From positions 1 to 61,934 of the IMG/VR virus record IMGVR_UViG_3300031455_000003: a DNA stretch of 61,934 nt. One strand, 5' to 3'. Below the pieces are notes generated by a model. The model had not been told where the DNA came from, did no database searches, and saw nothing but the letters and a program-made list of their open reading frames with translations. The DNA comes from a virus. A program made the position numbers and the translations under genes. Of this stretch, positions 16,536 to 24,411 are shown one piece after another; within the stretch, counting starts at the first letter, position 1, and each line of letters begins with the position of its first letter.

Positions 16536-16720
16536 CTGGCGCGGAGAAGGCGCTGAACTGCGGGGAAGTGGTCGGCGCCGCACCTGCCGCACTCCCATCC
16601 GGTGTCGAGGCTGCCTCCGCACTTGACGCAAGCTCCTTCGTCAATGTCGAAGCCTGCAGGCAGGAGGAATACGATGTGATCGGCCCACGCCTGAGACGGC
16701 GGCCTGCGATCAGCACTCAT
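16508..16720 (-). CDS. Zinc-ribbon hypothetical protein
   Basis: A 70-residue protein with two CxxC pairs (CVKC and CGRC), a likely zinc ribbon. It ends SAQDQGERE. The gene after it is the winged-helix copy B, so the pair zinc-ribbon plus winged-helix occurs twice in tandem here. Confidence 0.6.
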   Translation of the reverse strand: MSADRRPPSQAWADHIVFLLPAGFDIDEGACVKCGGSLDTGWECGRCGADHFPAVQRLLRASAQDQGERE

Positions 16721-17228
16721 CGCCGTCCTCCTGCGCGCGGGCGAGATGGGCGGCGAGGGCGCTTACATTCTGCGCCATTCGCCCAAGCCGATCCATTTCG
16801 GCTATAGTTGACGCGCGCGATCGCTGCCGAGCATCTTCCTCCTCTGGCGTCAGGTCGGCGATTGCCTTCCACATGAAGGCGTGCGGGTGAACGCCATAGG
16901 CCTCCACATAGGCGAAATCGTAGGGCCATTTACCGGGGAAGTGGCCTGTGAAGATGCCCGTCGAGCCGAACTCGATCGCGGCGAAATCAGTGCCGTCCTT
17001 GGGGCAATAGCTGCCGTCCCGCCACCCAAGCTCGCGCAGCCGCTGCTTGCCGCCGCAGATGGCGTTGAGGGCCGCCGCGGTGTGCGGCAGGCGCGCCGCT
17101 AGGGCTGCCCGCGCCGCCTCCATGGCTTCCCACAGCGCCTTGGCCTCGTCGTGCGTCAGGGGAACATGGCTCCCGTCTACCATTGTCTTGTGGCCGGAGA
17201 AGCGCCGCGCGTCGTCAGCTTCGGTCAT
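16710..17228 (-). CDS. Hypothetical protein
   Basis: A 172-residue protein. A central segment has CGGKQRLRELGWRDG followed by YCPKDGTDF, and there is a C-terminal coiled coil. It overlaps the MazG-like gene by 4 bases. No family is recognised. Confidence 0.55.
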   Translation of the reverse strand: MTEADDARRFSGHKTMVDGSHVPLTHDEAKALWEAMEAARAALAARLPHTAAALNAICGGKQRLRELGWRDGSYCPKDGTDFAAIEFGSTGIFTGHFPGKWPYDFAYVEAYGVHPHAFMWKAIADLTPEEEDARQRSRASTIAEMDRLGRMAQNVSALAAHLARAQEDGDEC

Positions 17229-17542
17229 GGGCGGGGATCCGACTGCAGATACTTCTCAAGCTTGGCTTCCTTCTTGGTCGCCGCGTTCTCGATCAGGACC
17301 GGGTTCAGTATGCCGCCTTCGTCCGTCAAGCGCGCGAGAACAGCAATCAAGTCGCCGATCTCATCCGCGAGCCGCTCAGCGTTCGTGTGAGGCTGGCCCG
17401 GCTGGACCTCGCTGACGCCGAAGCGCAGCGCCTTGCTGGCGCGCTGGGTAACCTCGGCGCATTCCTCCATGAGGATCACCAGCAGTTCGCGCTCGATCCC
17501 CTCCGGCAGCGGCTCGGGGCTGATGAAACGATCTTCACGCAT
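17225..17542 (-). CDS. MazG-like nucleotide pyrophosphohydrolase
   Basis: A 105-residue protein. The motif EECAEV (about 26-31) followed by ADEIGDLIAV (about 59-68) forms the ExxE...ExxD metal site of MazG/all-alpha NTP pyrophosphatases. Such enzymes hydrolyse non-canonical or excess NTPs, and phage copies may also lower alarmone levels. It sits in the leftward early operon. Confidence 0.8.
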   Translation of the reverse strand: MREDRFISPEPLPEGIERELLVILMEECAEVTQRASKALRFGVSEVQPGQPHTNAERLADEIGDLIAVLARLTDEGGILNPVLIENAATKKEAKLEKYLQSDPRP

Positions 17543-17840
17543 CGCCGCTCTCCTCGGGCGCTAGGGCCATGACGACGAAGCCCGTCTCTATGCCGAGTTG
17601 CCCGCCGGTCAGGATGTAGGAAATGCGCCGGCGGACCGTGTCGGCAGCGCCGGGGATGACGGTGAACCTTCGCTGCAGGTATCCGATAGAGCCGGTGATG
17701 CTGTCGCGCCCGAACCGCCGCAGCACAAGCACGTCGCCCTTCTGGAAACCACGATCGTCTCGCCTGGACTCGAAATTCTTCTCGCCCGAGGCCAGCGCGT
17801 CGAAGTAGGCCGTATCCACTTTCAGTTCGTGCTCACGCAT
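17535..17840 (-). CDS. DUF3850/ASCH-like RNA-binding domain protein
   Basis: A 101-residue protein starting at the ATG at 17840. The sequence HELKVDTAYFDALASGEKNF then RRDDRGFQKGD is typical of DUF3850, a relative of the ASCH/PUA-like fold associated with RNA or modified nucleotides. Its start is preceded by the repeated junction (17842-17868). Confidence 0.75.
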   Translation of the reverse strand: MREHELKVDTAYFDALASGEKNFESRRDDRGFQKGDVLVLRRFGRDSITGSIGYLQRRFTVIPGAADTVRRRISYILTGGQLGIETGFVVMALAPEESGDA

Positions 17841-18261
17841 CGCGGCTCTCCTCGGGCTGGGGCGCGGCGCCACGAAAAGCTGCGTTGGCGCGGTCGACCG
17901 CGCGATCGAAATCGCCGACGCGCGTTAGGAAGAACGCATCGGTTTCCGCCTTGGGCGTGATGCCGGCGTATCGTCTAGCGTATTTGCGATACGCGCTCGC
18001 GGCTGCGGCGAGATTGGCCGCCGCGTCTATAAGCGACTCGCGTATGGCGTCACGCTCGGCCTCCGCTTTCATGCAGGCATTCAAGTGACTGTCACCGCGC
18101 GCCTTCGCCACTTCAATCTCGGCACGAACGACAGCCAGAACCCGGCGCATCGTCTTTCGCCCATAGTCAAGGCCATCGACGCCAAGCCCGAGAAGGGCGT
18201 CCTCGCGCGAGCCGCCGTATCCGGCCACCACCATCGCGTCGATCAGCTTGTCGTCGCTCAT
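17833..18261 (-). CDS. Hypothetical protein
   Basis: A 142-residue protein, start MSDDKLIDAMVVAGY, mainly helical, with a long central coil. It ends GAAPQPEESRDA, the repeated junction tail. Function unknown. Confidence 0.6.
   Translation of the reverse strand: MSDDKLIDAMVVAGYGGSREDALLGLGVDGLDYGRKTMRRVLAVVRAEIEVAKARGDSHLNACMKAEAERDAIRESLIDAAANLAAAASAYRKYARRYAGITPKAETDAFFLTRVGDFDRAVDRANAAFRGAAPQPEESRDA
17842..17868. repeat. 27-base gene-junction repeat, copy 1
   Basis: Identical to 18503-18529. On the minus strand it encodes APQPEESR at the end of one gene and contains GAGGAGAG placed correctly as ribosome site for the next gene. A diverged third form lies at about 17544-17563. Confidence 0.85.
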
Positions 18262-18500
18262 TTCCCACTCCCGCCGCTCGCGCCGTAGGCCAGTCGATCC
18301 TCGACGCCCGGCAGCAGCCCCTCGTTCAGCATCGCCACCGCCTTTCGGTGATCCCGATTGTGCGTCGCGAGCAGCACGGTGGCGACCAAGTGCTCCAGCG
18401 TAACCAAGATGCCGGCCTGATCCTGTTCGGGGTCGCGCCCGTCGATTATCGACCTTGCCGCTGCAAACGCGCGCTGAGTGTCCTTCTGCGCCTCGGTCAT
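18258..18500 (-). CDS. Hypothetical protein
   Basis: An 80-residue helical protein, start MTEAQKDTQRAFAAARSI. The ribosome site is provided by the 27-base junction repeat 18503-18529. No motif is recognised. Confidence 0.55.
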   Translation of the reverse strand: MTEAQKDTQRAFAAARSIIDGRDPEQDQAGILVTLEHLVATVLLATHNRDHRKAVAMLNEGLLPGVEDRLAYGASGGSGK

Positions 18501-18976
18501 TTGCGGCTCTCCTCGGGCTGGGGCGCGGCCGGCTCGCGGACATACGGCCCCGGTGGCAGCAGTCGATCCAGAGCGGTGATGTATTCGTCGTTGTCGATCT
18601 GGAACCAGTCCCCGCTCTCCGGACGCCTGTCCGTGGCGTAGAGGCGGTTGGACGTCACCATCGCGTGGCGGATGTCCTCCAGCGTCTTGCGCCAGTCTGT
18701 GGGCTGGGGCGCGGAGGCGAGGGATGCGGTCAGGGCGGCGCGCATCCCTCGTATGGATAGTCCACGATCTACCTCCGCGTAGGTCTTCATTGCCCGCTCC
18801 ACCATCTCGTCGGTGACCTCGGGAGCCTCCCGCAGAGCGCCTTGGGCGCTGAGGGCTTCGTCTATGCGATCCCTGACCGTCATGAGCGCGGCGAGCTTTC
18901 CGCCCTCGATCCGGCCTTGCAGGTCTCGCGTGACCAAGCCCAACAAACGGCGCGCCTCCACCAGTGCGTCACTCAT
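18497..18976 (-). CDS. Hypothetical protein
   Basis: A 159-residue protein from the ATG at 18976 (MSDALVEARRL); upstream ATGs at 18997 and 19015 are possible. The second half reads DWRKTLEDIRHAMVTSNR and ends APQPEESRK. It carries no clear catalytic motif. Confidence 0.55.
   Translation of the reverse strand: MSDALVEARRLLGLVTRDLQGRIEGGKLAALMTVRDRIDEALSAQGALREAPEVTDEMVERAMKTYAEVDRGLSIRGMRAALTASLASAPQPTDWRKTLEDIRHAMVTSNRLYATDRRPESGDWFQIDNDEYITALDRLLPPGPYVREPAAPQPEESRK
18503..18529. repeat. 27-base gene-junction repeat, copy 2
   Basis: Exact match to 17842-17868. It again joins an APQPEESR gene end to the ribosome site of the next gene. Confidence 0.85.
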
Positions 18977-18983
18977 CGGTGCG

Positions 18984-19238
18984 TCAGCGCCCTTCATGCT
19001 GGATGCTTCCGCCATCCCCGATGAACATCCAGTAGTGGTCGTTCACCGCGGCTTCGATCATGGCAGGGGACACACGAAACGTTAGCGCCGCCGCTGCCAC
19101 GGTGCTGGTCTCCGGGTTGCAGATGCTCCACACTTGAACCGCAATGCCCAAGCTGTGGAGCACCAGGCCGGTCTGCTGGCCGTCCTCATCGACCTCGTGT
19201 TGGTCTGGGAAGAGGCCGTCGTTCAGTTCGTCACTCAT
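18984..19238 (-). CDS. Hypothetical protein
   Basis: An 84-residue protein, start MSDELNDGLFPDQHEVDEDG. The second half (VSPAMIEAAVNDHYWMFI) reads like the stub of a small regulatory domain. Its start lies in the 23-base leader repeat 19229-19251. Confidence 0.55.
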   Translation of the reverse strand: MSDELNDGLFPDQHEVDEDGQQTGLVLHSLGIAVQVWSICNPETSTVAAAALTFRVSPAMIEAAVNDHYWMFIGDGGSIQHEGR

Positions 19239-19251
19239 CGGTGCTGTCTCC
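19229..19251. repeat. 23-base translation-leader repeat, copy 1
   Basis: Identical to 19584-19606. It contains GGAGACAG followed by the start ATGAGTGACG of a leftward gene. The same start context, slightly changed, precedes the gene at 18976. Confidence 0.85.
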
Positions 19252-19266
19252 GGAACGGTCGGACCA

Positions 19267-19593
19267 TCAGAAGTTTGGTTCGTCGGGGTCGTCCCCCTCC
19301 TCGGTCTCGATCTGTGGAACTGGCCGATACGTCACCGGGCGGGGCGGGCGCGGGTCGCGCGCCGCATAGTGGTCGCGCGCGACTTCCTCCGAGATCGGCC
19401 GCAGCGCGTAGATCGACGTGGCTCCGTAGTATTCGGTCGCGTAGTCCTCGCCCTCGGTGGGGATGTCGATCCGCAGCATCATGCCGCCGGCGATCTCTTC
19501 CTCGCGCGCCAAGCCGATGCGCTGGCGATGGCCCATGATCTCGAGCAGCGTCCAGCCGAAGTCGCGCGGCGTTTTGGTTTTGTCGTCACTCAT
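19267..19593 (-). CDS. Hypothetical protein
   Basis: A 108-residue protein, start MSDDKTKTPRDFGWTLLEI, using the second copy of the 23-base leader (19584-19606). It is acidic and Pro-rich at the C-terminus. Function unknown. Confidence 0.55.
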   Translation of the reverse strand: MSDDKTKTPRDFGWTLLEIMGHRQRIGLAREEEIAGGMMLRIDIPTEGEDYATEYYGATSIYALRPISEEVARDHYAARDPRPPRPVTYRPVPQIETEEGDDPDEPNF

Positions 19594-19891
19594 CGGTGCT
19601 GTCTCCCTCGGGGGTGGTGGATAGGGCGCGACGAGCGCGCCAAAGATCTTCCCGCTCGATGAGGCGATGCCCCGTGCCGGTCTCGAACCGGAACGGCCCC
19701 GGAGTGTCGCCGATCGCCCGGTCAGCCGCAGCAAACGGTCTCAGCGCCTCCACCAGCCCAGCGATCCGCGCATCCCTCTCGGCGAGGGCGGCGAGCAGGA
19801 AATTGACCTCGCCCATGAGGCGAATGATTTCCGCGCCCCGCCGTTCGATCTCGTGCATGGCGGCTTCGGCTGCGTCGCTTAGGTCACTCAT
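19586..19891 (-). CDS. Coiled-coil hypothetical protein
   Basis: A 101-residue protein with an N-terminal helix (SDAAEAAMHEIERRG) and the LVEALRPFA segment frequent in small phage early proteins. It overlaps the gene on either side. Function unknown. Confidence 0.6.
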   Translation of the reverse strand: MSDLSDAAEAAMHEIERRGAEIIRLMGEVNFLLAALAERDARIAGLVEALRPFAAADRAIGDTPGPFRFETGTGHRLIEREDLWRARRALSTTPEGDSTDE

Positions 19892-20024
19892 CCATCATCT
19901 CCATCACGCATGCCTCAGCGCACTGCCCAAGCAGCCCGCCGGCGACGAATGCCTGGAGCGTCCAGGCGGCGAACACGACCGCGAGCAGGCCTGCGAGGCT
20001 GGCGGTCCAGATGGTGCGGGTCAT
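19884..20024 (-). CDS. Small membrane protein
   Basis: A 46-residue protein, MTRTIWTASLAGLLAVVF at its start, with one membrane segment (residues 5-31) and a Cys-containing tail. ATGA overlap with the preceding stop. It may be a membrane-acting early peptide. Confidence 0.6.
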   Translation of the reverse strand: MTRTIWTASLAGLLAVVFAAWTLQAFVAGGLLGQCAEACVMEMMDE

Positions 20025-20140
20025 GATGCCACCACGGTGCAGATCGTTACCGCAACGATGATCCAGAACACCGGCCAGCGGATGATCTCCGCCACCGCGT
20101 CTATGATCGGCTGGATGGAGCAGCGCGGCTTGTCGGTCAC
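20021..20140 (-). CDS. Small membrane protein (GTG start)
   Basis: A 39-residue protein with one C-terminal membrane segment (WPVFWIIVAVTICTVV). Its GTG overlaps the DUF1364-like gene and its stop overlaps the next ATG, giving a tandem pair of tiny membrane proteins. Confidence 0.6.
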   Translation of the reverse strand: MTDKPRCSIQPIIDAVAEIIRWPVFWIIVAVTICTVVAS

Positions 20141-20457
20141 AACTTCGCCCCCTTCACGACTAGAAGTCCCTCGGCGAACAGCTGCGTCATGGTCTCGTAG
20201 AGCGCGCGTAGCCGGTCGTAATCGGTGCAGCCGAGGTTCATGCCCTCGCGATCGTGGCAGTTCGAACACGCCCGCACGCCCATAAAGTCCGAAGGCTTCT
20301 TCGCGATCCCGAGCGCCCATTTGCCCCGCAGGTGAGCGTGCACCGTGGTCTCACCGCCGCCTAGGCAGCCATCCAATCTCAGCGTGCAGTCCTTGCCGCG
20401 CGCGCTCTTGCGGATGGCCTCGGAGACGACGGTGAAGCTTTTCGGGACCGCGTTCAT
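20137..20457 (-). CDS. DUF1364-like HNH-type protein
   Basis: A 106-residue protein. KSARGKDCTLRLDGC, then THAHLRG-type residues and CSNCHDREGMN match the layout of DUF1364 proteins, a group of lambdoid early-region proteins with an HNH-like zinc site. It lies next to ninB and Rad52-like genes, which suits a role in recombination. Nuclease activity is inferred. Confidence 0.7.
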   Translation of the reverse strand: MNAVPKSFTVVSEAIRKSARGKDCTLRLDGCLGGGETTVHAHLRGKWALGIAKKPSDFMGVRACSNCHDREGMNLGCTDYDRLRALYETMTQLFAEGLLVVKGAKL

Positions 20458-20645
20458 GCCGCCACCTCGCGCCGGAGCGCGATCATGAGGTATCCGCGAA
20501 CCGGATGGTGGCGCGCGTCCAGCCAGCGCAGCCCCGAGGCGATCTCCCGATAGGACATTCCGGTTTTGACGTGGATGTCGTCCACCCCGTATCCCTCGGT
20601 GATCAGGTCAAGAATGCGGGCCGGGGCGATGGGCTTGGGGATCAC
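20454..20645 (-). CDS. Small helix-turn-helix protein
   Basis: A 63-residue protein; residues 10-42 (LDLITEGYGVDDIHVKTGM) have the spacing of a helix-turn-helix. It overlaps ninB by 4 bases. It could be a DNA-binding accessory factor. Confidence 0.6.
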   Translation of the reverse strand: MIPKPIAPARILDLITEGYGVDDIHVKTGMSYREIASGLRWLDARHHPVRGYLMIALRREVAA

Positions 20646-21043
20646 CGGAACGCCTCCTCATACCGCCGGCGGTCGATAGTGAACGCGACGCCGTGCTTCG
20701 CGCCGTAGGCGAAGGCGAACTCCAGACAGAGCGTCATCTGCGCGACGGTCAGGTGCGACGACCGAAACCCGATAGGAAACGCGCCCGAGCCGTCCAAGCC
20801 GATCTCGAAGCGGATTGCGTGGCCGGTGGCGTGGAGGATGGCGTCGCGCCAAGTCTCCTTCGTCCACTGGCGGCCCTCGGGTTTCGCCTCCTCAAGATCG
20901 GACATGACTTCCCAGAACAGATTGTTCTGCTCGACGCTGCGGGTGCGCTGCTTGATGCTCACCACCGCGCCATGCGGTGCCTGCTCGACGGCCTCGATAG
21001 CCCGGCGTCGGTCGCGCAGATCGCGGAGGGTGATCGGGCGCAT
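20642..21043 (-). CDS. ninB: NinB-like recombination protein
   Basis: A 133-residue protein. The sequence RTRSVEQNNLFWEVMSDL, and later FRSSHLTVAQMT, is characteristic of NinB (lambda Orf family), which binds single-stranded DNA and assists the phage recombinase. It directly follows the Rad52-like gene with a one-base overlap, forming a recombination pair. Confidence 0.85.
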   Translation of the reverse strand: MRPITLRDLRDRRRAIEAVEQAPHGAVVSIKQRTRSVEQNNLFWEVMSDLEEAKPEGRQWTKETWRDAILHATGHAIRFEIGLDGSGAFPIGFRSSHLTVAQMTLCLEFAFAYGAKHGVAFTIDRRRYEEAFR

Positions 21044-21741
21044 CAGTCGTAGACCGGCTCAAGGTCGGGCTCGTTCGGGAGCCCGAACGGCGTGCCGTCA
21101 GGGATGGCGAGGATTTCCGCCTTGCGCTTCTCCTTATCCCCCTCGACCGCTGTGGCGATAGCGGGGTGGTCTCGGTAAAGCCCGGCCCAGACCACCTTGA
21201 GCGTGGCGAGGTCCGGCGCGGTCTGAATTTGCGTCCTGGCGGCTTCGATCTGGAACCCGGACACGGCGCGGCTGTCCGCCGATATTGCCACGCGGGATGG
21301 CTCGCGCTTCGGCTTGGTGTCGTCCTCGACGTTGGCGCGGGTCTTGTCGTAGAGCGCGAGGCCGAAGGGGTTGCCGAAGGTCATCAGGGCGCGCTTTGTA
21401 GCGTCCGTCTCTGCCTCTTTTGCGGCGCTCTCGTAGGCGTCGCCCAAGTCCTTCGCGATCCCGGAGCCGTAGCCCGTGCCGTCGCGGAAGATGCCGCCGA
21501 CCGTCACGCGGACCTTAGCGATGAAGGCCACGCGGTGCTTGTCGCCGACGATCTCGGCGCGGACCTCCCGCATCTCCAGCGTCTCGCGTGTCCACCCATC
21601 CCAGCCGAAAATCCGGTTGGCTTCGGAGAGCGCGTCCCAGCCCTCGATGTAGCTCAGGGTCTGTCCTGCCTGGGAGCGAGACTTGACCCTGGATTGAGCG
21701 AGCGGCTTGGCGAGCTCGCCGGCGATCTCTTCGCGGTTCAT
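21043..21741 (-). CDS. Rad52-like single-strand annealing protein
   Basis: A 232-residue protein from the ATG at 21741. SYIEGWDALSEANRIFGWDG, the GTGYGSG turn, and EAETDATKRALMTFGNPFG match the Rad52/Rad22 core. It would anneal complementary strands during phage recombination. The C-terminal 80 residues are a variable tail that may bind partners. No exonuclease partner is recognised nearby. Confidence 0.85.
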   Translation of the reverse strand: MNREEIAGELAKPLAQSRVKSRSQAGQTLSYIEGWDALSEANRIFGWDGWTRETLEMREVRAEIVGDKHRVAFIAKVRVTVGGIFRDGTGYGSGIAKDLGDAYESAAKEAETDATKRALMTFGNPFGLALYDKTRANVEDDTKPKREPSRVAISADSRAVSGFQIEAARTQIQTAPDLATLKVVWAGLYRDHPAIATAVEGDKEKRKAEILAIPDGTPFGLPNEPDLEPVYD

Positions 21742-21920
21742 GCGTATGCCCTCGGGTTCTCGCGCCGCACCCGCTCGCCCCATGCGGCGGTGGCCGGGCT
21801 GATCTCTCCGCGCCAGACGAGCTCGTGCGCCTCGGCCAGGGTCAGGCGCTCCTGGCGGGCGATGACGATCTCGCCGTCAGGAAGCAACTTGGCGTCCTCC
21901 GGGGTGAGGCGGTCATTCAT
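21738..21920 (-). CDS. Small hypothetical protein
   Basis: A 60-residue protein, MNDRLTPEDAKLLPDGEIV at its start. The sequence LTLAEAHELVWRGEISPA resembles a short DNA-binding or excisionase-type domain. Function unresolved. Confidence 0.55.
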   Translation of the reverse strand: MNDRLTPEDAKLLPDGEIVIARQERLTLAEAHELVWRGEISPATAAWGERVRRENPRAYA

Positions 21921-22134
21921 CTTCGATCACTCCGTGCGCCTGAAGGCGGGCGTCCAGCGCGCTCCCGAACGCCTCCAGACGACGGCGAAGCTGCAGCATG
22001 TCCTCCAGTCCATCGGCCGAGAACGGATCGCCCCGACGCAAGGCGGTAGTGAGCCGTTCGATCCCCTCCAGCACCATCAGTCCGTAGGCGGTGCGAGGGC
22101 GGGTCAGGTCTGAGGCGCGGGGGAGGCCGTTCAT
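21913..22134 (-). CDS. Small hypothetical protein
   Basis: A 73-residue protein, start MNGLPRASDLTRPRTAYG, with a helical C-terminal half. It shares the first residues MNGL and the bases before them with the gene at 22131. Confidence 0.5.
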   Translation of the reverse strand: MNGLPRASDLTRPRTAYGLMVLEGIERLTTALRRGDPFSADGLEDMLQLRRRLEAFGSALDARLQAHGVIEDE

Positions 22135-22373
22135 TTCAGCCCCCACGCGCTCGCCAGCGCCTCGAACTGGTCCAGTTCCGCAGCGGTGATGCCGCCGAGC
22201 GTGAACGAGAACCGGGCGTCTTCTCGTGTCATCTCGATCATCTCCACAACGAGCCGGCGGGATGCCTCGGCCTGCGTTTCCTCGTGCAGGGCGCCGCCAG
22301 GGCGCTCGTCGGCCCAGAAGGAGCCCGGGGTGTTGCGGAGGGAGGGCGTTTCGCCAAAGGTGAGGCCGTTCAT
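22131..22373 (-). CDS. Small hypothetical protein
   Basis: An 80-residue protein, start MNGLTFGETPSLRNTP. No motif is recognised. It overlaps both neighbours by 4 bases. Confidence 0.5.
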   Translation of the reverse strand: MNGLTFGETPSLRNTPGSFWADERPGGALHEETQAEASRRLVVEMIEMTREDARFSFTLGGITAAELDQFEALASAWGLK

Positions 22374-22831
22374 GGCGTCACCGGCGGTTCTGGAAGGGGC
22401 ATCCAGTGCGTGGGATTGACCACGAAATCGTAGTCATCGTTGAAAAACGCAAACCACCACGGCGGCATCCAGTAGCCGGCGCCGTATTCGTCCACGGTTT
22501 CGTGCCATCCTGGCTTCCACGCTGCGATGCAACAGCCCTTGCCGTCGAGAAAGTCCCCGCCCTCGGCGTGCGCCGCATAATCAGTCAGCTTGCCGTCCCC
22601 AGCGTCATACGGGTCGGTAGCGTGATCGTAGTAGACTAGGACGTTTCGCCCGTCCTTCGGCGCGGTCTCGATCGGCTGCCACTCGCTCATTGCGTCGGTT
22701 AGCGCCGCGCAAAGCGCCGACGCGAGATTGTCGCATGCAGCGACCATCCCTTTCTCGGAACGGAACCACGTGCCATCGTCGCGCCAATCGCGTAGCGTTC
22801 TTGCGACAGCCCGCTGCATCATCTCACTCAC
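22370..22831 (-). CDS. DUF551-like protein with N-terminal RDWRDD domain (GTG start)
   Basis: A 153-residue protein. Residues 8-45 (RTLRDWRDDGTWFRSEKGM) match the start of the gene at 25241. Residues from about 48 (EWQPIETAPKDGRNVLVY) are a DUF551-like domain, a frequent small phage domain of unknown role, and match the gene at 25035. Here the two parts are one protein. GTG at 22831 is chosen because it overlaps the previous stop and follows GGGGAG. Confidence 0.7.
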   Translation of the reverse strand: MSEMMQRAVARTLRDWRDDGTWFRSEKGMVAACDNLASALCAALTDAMSEWQPIETAPKDGRNVLVYYDHATDPYDAGDGKLTDYAAHAEGGDFLDGKGCCIAAWKPGWHETVDEYGAGYWMPPWWFAFFNDDYDFVVNPTHWMPLPEPPVTP

Positions 22832-22974
22832 GACACACACTCCCCTATCGGTCGGCTGACACCGGCGAGAATGACGGACGCCTCGAACAGATCGCGCTGG
22901 CGGTCGATCTCGCGGCGCAGTTCGTAGGCGGCTCGGCGGCGCTCGGCGGCGGCTGAGAAGATGAGCGGCCTCAT
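22828..22974 (-). CDS. Very small hypothetical protein
   Basis: A 48-residue Arg-rich helical protein (MRPLIFSAAAERRRAAYEL) ending GECVS. It overlaps the genes on both sides by 4 bases, which supports its reality despite the length. Confidence 0.55.
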   Translation of the reverse strand: MRPLIFSAAAERRRAAYELRREIDRQRDLFEASVILAGVSRPIGECVS

Positions 22975-23456
22975 GGCGCTGCTCCTGCGATGCCAGCGGC
23001 CTCGTCATCATCTGCTAGCGCCTCACGAACACGCCGCTCGTATGCCCGGATGCGCTTTTTGAGCCAGACTTCCTCCGGCCCATTCATCGCTATGGGCTGG
23101 TTGAGCATGCCGCAGCCGTAGACCGCGATGTCCTCCATCACGGAGCGCAAGTTGGCGATGCGGGTCAGGGGCGTGGCGTAACCCAGATCAGCAAGGCGAT
23201 TGCGTCGGCGCTTTTCGTCATCGGAAAGCTGGTCGAACAGAGTGCCGCCGGTGGCGGCGCCCAGGCTAACAGCGGGTTGATCGTCTTCCGGCTCAAGCGC
23301 GTTCCAGCGCCGCACGATCTCCTGCGCCAGATCTTCCTGCAGTTGCCCCTCGCCAAGCTGAATTGCGAGCGGTCCGAACGAGATCACCGGCTCGCCGCCC
23401 CAGCCAAATCCGTCGCCACTGTGGACGGGGAAATGCGATAAGACCGCTTTAGGCAT
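22971..23456 (-). CDS. Hypothetical protein
   Basis: A 161-residue protein from MPKAVLSHFPVHSG. The C-terminal 60 residues are a charged helix (EEVWLKKRIRAYERRVREAL). No family is recognised. Confidence 0.55.
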   Translation of the reverse strand: MPKAVLSHFPVHSGDGFGWGGEPVISFGPLAIQLGEGQLQEDLAQEIVRRWNALEPEDDQPAVSLGAATGGTLFDQLSDDEKRRRNRLADLGYATPLTRIANLRSVMEDIAVYGCGMLNQPIAMNGPEEVWLKKRIRAYERRVREALADDDEAAGIAGAAP

Positions 23457-23721
23457 CACCCAGACCCCCAATGGCTGCGCGGATAGATTTACAGTCGGCG
23501 TCCACCTTGGCCGTATAGGCCTGCGCTCTAGCGTAGAGGCCGGGATAGTCCCGCAGCCCGAATGAAGTTCGGCGGGAGTCGTCCATGGCTTCCTCGGCGT
23601 AGGTCAACCCGAGACGCAGCGCATCCAGCGCTCCACTCAATGCCCCGGCCAGATCCGCATTTTTGCGGTGCACTGCGCCGTTCTCCTCCCGCAGCACATC
23701 AACCTCGCGATCGTCCGTCAC
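23449..23721 (-). CDS. Coiled-coil hypothetical protein
   Basis: A 90-residue protein with N-terminal coiled coil (REENGAVHRKNADLAGAL). Overlaps both neighbours. Function unknown. Confidence 0.55.
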   Translation of the reverse strand: MTDDREVDVLREENGAVHRKNADLAGALSGALDALRLGLTYAEEAMDDSRRTSFGLRDYPGLYARAQAYTAKVDADCKSIRAAIGGLGDA

Positions 23722-23915
23722 CGCTTCACCTCCTCGTCTGGATCAAGACCGAAGCGCCGGCAAAGCTGACGACTGAATGTCGAGCCTAGGGCGAAGGCGT
23801 CCATAACCGCCGTCCACCGCGGATGCTTCTCACCCCTGCGACAGTCGCGGGCGCGGGCGCTGTTCACAGCACGGCGCAATAGCGCCTCGTCCGGGATTGA
23901 CCCAACATCCCGCAT
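23718..23915 (-). CDS. Hypothetical protein
   Basis: A 65-residue basic protein beginning MRDVGSIPDEALLRRAV; its ATG overlaps the previous stop. The segment VMDAFALGSTFSRQLCRRFG resembles a small DNA-binding helix pair. Tentative. Confidence 0.5.
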   Translation of the reverse strand: MRDVGSIPDEALLRRAVNSARARDCRRGEKHPRWTAVMDAFALGSTFSRQLCRRFGLDPDEEVKR

Positions 23916-24190
23916 CAACGCGCTCCAAGCGCAGCGCGCAGTCGCGCAATTTCGTCTCTTGCCTCAAGAAGCTCGCGCATCGTCACTTTGTGACTGGCGC
24001 GCTCATCCTCGATCTCAGCACGGAGATGCTCGACCTCGTTGAGGTGACCGAAAAGCTCGTAGGCCGCGGCCCCATCGAAATTCGGTGCGCCCGGCTGAGT
24101 TTCGATGAAGTAAGGCCCATGTTCCTCGCCGGTCATAGCGCGGAGCATCTCGCCGTCCTTTTCGAGTGCGCGTCGCATCTCTTTGTCCAT
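23915..24190 (-). CDS. Coiled-coil hypothetical protein
   Basis: A 91-residue protein from MDKEMRRALEKDGEMLRAM; the last 45 residues are a coiled coil (EVEHLRAEIEDERASHKV). Function unknown. Confidence 0.55.
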   Translation of the reverse strand: MDKEMRRALEKDGEMLRAMTGEEHGPYFIETQPGAPNFDGAAAYELFGHLNEVEHLRAEIEDERASHKVTMRELLEARDEIARLRAALGAR

Positions 24191-24411
24191 CACCCCGCAT
24201 CCTCCGGGGCGATGTGCTCGACGGTGGCGGTGGCGGCGAGACGCTCGAGGTAAAAGACGAAAGTGCGCGACTGCCACAACGCAAGCGCACCACCCGTGAG
24301 CCAAAGTGCCTTGGCCCGATCCTCACCGCCTTCCCGCGCCTGATCCAGCACGTCGAGGAACATCGCCGCCTGTGCGGCTATGTCGGCGGCGGTGATGGGT
24401 GGCGGCGTCAT
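24190..24411 (-). CDS. Small hypothetical protein
   Basis: A 73-residue helical protein, start MTPPPITAADIAAQAAMFL. Start and stop overlap the neighbours. Function unknown. Confidence 0.5.
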   Translation of the reverse strand: MTPPPITAADIAAQAAMFLDVLDQAREGGEDRAKALWLTGGALALWQSRTFVFYLERLAATATVEHIAPEDAG

